Below, one piece after another: positions 62,384-64,000 of a DNA stretch of 64,000 bases. The notes under the pieces were generated by a model. That model saw only the letters and a program-made list of their open reading frames with translations, searched no databases and had not been told where the DNA came from. The translations under genes and the position numbers were made by a program. Where the stretch lies: assembly GCA_963377175.1 (NCBI GenBank), contig CAUJNA010003245.1:533831-597830 (forward strand), given 5' to 3'. The DNA is from Effrenium voratum. Its lineage: Eukaryota > Sar > Dinophyceae > Suessiales > Symbiodiniaceae. Position 1 is the stretch's first letter. Every line of letters starts with the position of its first letter.

Positions 62384-64000
62384 GTGGAATTTCGGCCTGT
62401 TCCCCAGCCAAGTGTGTCTCATAAACCCCTCTTGTGCTTCGACATAAATCCTGAGGACCTGGCAAATCAAGTGGCGTTCAGCGAGGCCTACCGCAAGGCG
62501 CTGGGGCCGAAAGGCATTCCCGGCAAATTTCTGCGAGCAGAGACCTGCGAGTGGTTCAGTGGTAGGGGTCCCAGAAGAACACTGTCAACAGAAGCTGCCC
62601 AAACCAATGCTGCAGCAAACTCAGGATTGCCCCAAGGATGGACATGCCCAAGACCAGGCAGCGTTTGCAAGCGGACTTTCAACAAGATGTTCCCCAACGC
62701 CCGCGAAAAGGCAGGTAGTTTGTGTCACACCTTCAAGTCTGAAACATTCAGCCTGGTGGCCAGGAAAACAAGATTCCCACCATTGCGCTCTTTGCCGGAG
62801 TTGGTGGGCTGGAGCTGGGATTGTCAGAGTGCAAGCCTCAAGGTGCAGCGTTGGTAGTTTACTGTGGGCCGAGCCACTCAAGGATTCTGTACCCTGTCAT
62901 GATGGCTCGTCTCTCAGGAAGAGCACCGTTTGTTACTTGAGTTCATGTTTTCCTCCCAGGTGGAGAAGAACCCTTTTGCACAACGGGTGCTGCGAGCACG
63001 GCAGAAAGATTCACTTCTCCCTGCCTGCCCCCTCCATGATGATGTCACCACGCTGCAAGGAGCGACCATCAAGAGCCTGCAGGCGAAGGGGGTCGGAGGG
63101 GGATTCCCCTGTCAGGCGGGGTAGCGCCGCTTGCTGCTTTCCATTCAAGACATTGCAACTAGTGATTGCTGTCCTGCGTGCTTGGAAGGTTTTTTCTCGG
63201 CCCAAAGAAGTGTCCTCTGTCAGAACTGCTTTTAGTAGCAATGGCAAGCACTAGCGACACCTTCAACTGCCATGCTATGTCGCCAGCTACAGTTTCCAAG
63301 CGCAAAGCTAGTTTGCTGCCGTCTTTCTCTGGCTTTCAAAAGCAGGTGTTGGCTGGCTTATGCCAAGAGCTTGGCGCAAACCCAGCTGGCAAACGCAAGG
63401 AGGAACTCATTACCATGCTTTTTGAGATTGACTCTTCGGCAGTCTTTGGAACAAGCTCTTGCTACAGTTCACTGTCTTGCGAGGAGCTGATGGTTGTTTG
63501 TTTGAAGGCACGCATTCGCTTCTTCAGGGCCGACGGGTCAAGCAAGATTGATTTCGTTGGCCTTGCCCATGACCTCCCTTTCTTGGACCACGCACTTTGG
63601 ACACCAACTTGCCAAACAAGTGGCGCTGAATCAGTGAAAGCGAATGCTGGGCAGTCAATCCCCTGCCGCCTTTGGTTACCTCGGGATGCGCATGTGCTTG
63701 ACTGCTATAGCAAGGTCTCAGATTAGAGTGTGACATGAATTCGGAGCACAAATTCGAATTGTTGCGTTAATGCTCACTCCCTCGTCAAATGCAACCAGTG
63801 GTTGGCGGATGGAAAAAAAGTCCCGAATTCTGTTATGTAATCTCAATACGCTGTTCATTGTCAGTGCTGCTTTGTTGCGCAGGGGGTCTCAACTGCTGGA
63901 GGGCAACGCGGACTCCAGGATGCAAGGTCGTCGCTATGCTCTCACCTCTTCAGGATTGGAGACCTTCTGCCATCGTTGCAGGGATCTTACAAGTCGCTTG
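62384..64000 (+). CDS. C5 cytosine-specific DNA methyltransferase, 3' truncated by window
   Basis: This gene encodes the catalytic domain of a DNA cytosine-5 methyltransferase. Exons: to 62,710 (LLCFDINPEDLANQVAFSEA, FLRAETCEWFSG, ending NAREK); 62,764 to about 62,862 (ENKIPT then ALFAGVGGLELGLSE, the AdoMet-binding motif I); 62,960-63,115 (VEKNPFAQRVLRARQ, PACPLHDDVTTL, ending GGGFPCQ, motif IV with the catalytic Cys); 63,883 onward (GVSTAGGQRGLQDARSSLCS, HLFRIGD). Introns 62,711-62,763 (53 nt) and 63,116-63,882 (767 nt) are GC...AG|G and in phase. The donor of the intron between the motif I and motif IV exons is unresolved. Later motifs lie outside the window. Dinoflagellate retrotransposons are known to have captured such genes; whether this copy is host or element-borne cannot be decided here. 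Confidence 0.85.
63160..63726 (+). CDS. SAP-like protein frame inside a methyltransferase intron
   Basis: Within the 767-nt intron, on the same strand, a frame from ATG 63,241 to a stop after 63,723 encodes 161 residues. FSGFQKQVLAGLCQELGANP followed by AGKRKEELITMLFEI matches the helix-turn-helix pattern of a SAP DNA-binding domain. SCEELMVVCLKARIRFFRAD and KIDFVGLAHDLPF follow. Just upstream in another frame (about 63,166-63,233) is CPACLEGFFSAQRSVLCQNC, a four-cysteine zinc-ribbon-like pattern. It may be an exon of an overlapping gene, an alternatively spliced exon, or a relic of an inserted element. Confidence 0.4.

Overview
This window reads as nuclear DNA of a dinoflagellate, most likely a symbiodiniacean or close relative. 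The evidence is: (1) genes cut into very small exons whose introns start with GC and end in AG|G (all seven introns resolved in the Nudix gene, both bounded introns of the cytosine methyltransferase gene, and others); (2) a degenerate dinoflagellate spliced-leader relic near 16.19 kb; (3) a dinoflagellate-style Ty1/copia retroelement with an N-terminal zinc knuckle and a CCCH finger; (4) a KDZ-type DNA transposon and a C5 DNA methyltransferase; (5) very high minisatellite content. Nothing looks bacterial: there are no operons, rRNA genes or ribosome-binding sites. Most long open frames here are side effects of tandem repeats whose period is divisible by three. Layout: 1-2.6 kb is an AT-rich Polinton/virus-like island (broken family B DNA polymerase plus a divergent small gene), followed by a G/T-skewed stretch and a 3.9 kb polypurine satellite (3.09-6.95 kb). 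7.7-9.9 kb holds a minus-strand multi-exon gene of unknown function. 12.06-13.5 kb interleaves telomere-like 13-mers with a 21-bp satellite. 14.65-16.05 kb is a minus-strand Nudix hydrolase gene with exons as short as 15 nt. 16.43-25.28 kb is a decayed minus-strand copia element, itself split by two terminal-inverted-repeat (TIR) insertions (19.6-21.1 and 22.55-23.4 kb). 25.3-25.7 kb is a palindromic nonamer array. 26-36 kb holds poorly recognisable plus-strand coding fragments, short repeats and a tRNA-like relic. 36.2-41 kb has a small minus-strand gene, a decayed DUF3987-like ATPase and a 368-codon frame. 42.9-47.3 kb is a GTCACACAT nonamer minisatellite split by a 3.17 kb foldback element. 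47.7-51 kb has exons of an unrecognised minus-strand gene. 52.0-60.4 kb is a second AT-rich virus-like island (zinc-ribbon, GIY-YIG and F-box-like ORFs), interrupted by a 6.3 kb KDZ-type transposon with imperfect TIRs, octamer arrays just inside both ends and an 8-bp direct repeat (AATAATAA) at both edges. 60.9-64 kb carries a plus-strand C5 cytosine-DNA methyltransferase gene that runs off the window and has a SAP-like reading frame in one of its introns. Host genes and selfish DNA are interleaved, and several elements sit inside one another: TIR elements in copia, the KDZ element in virus-like DNA, the foldback element in a minisatellite. The four elements share one plan: short TIRs with arrays of a short private motif just inside the ends. 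Only the KDZ element encodes a recognisable transposase. All calls are from reading the sequence; no database search was possible.
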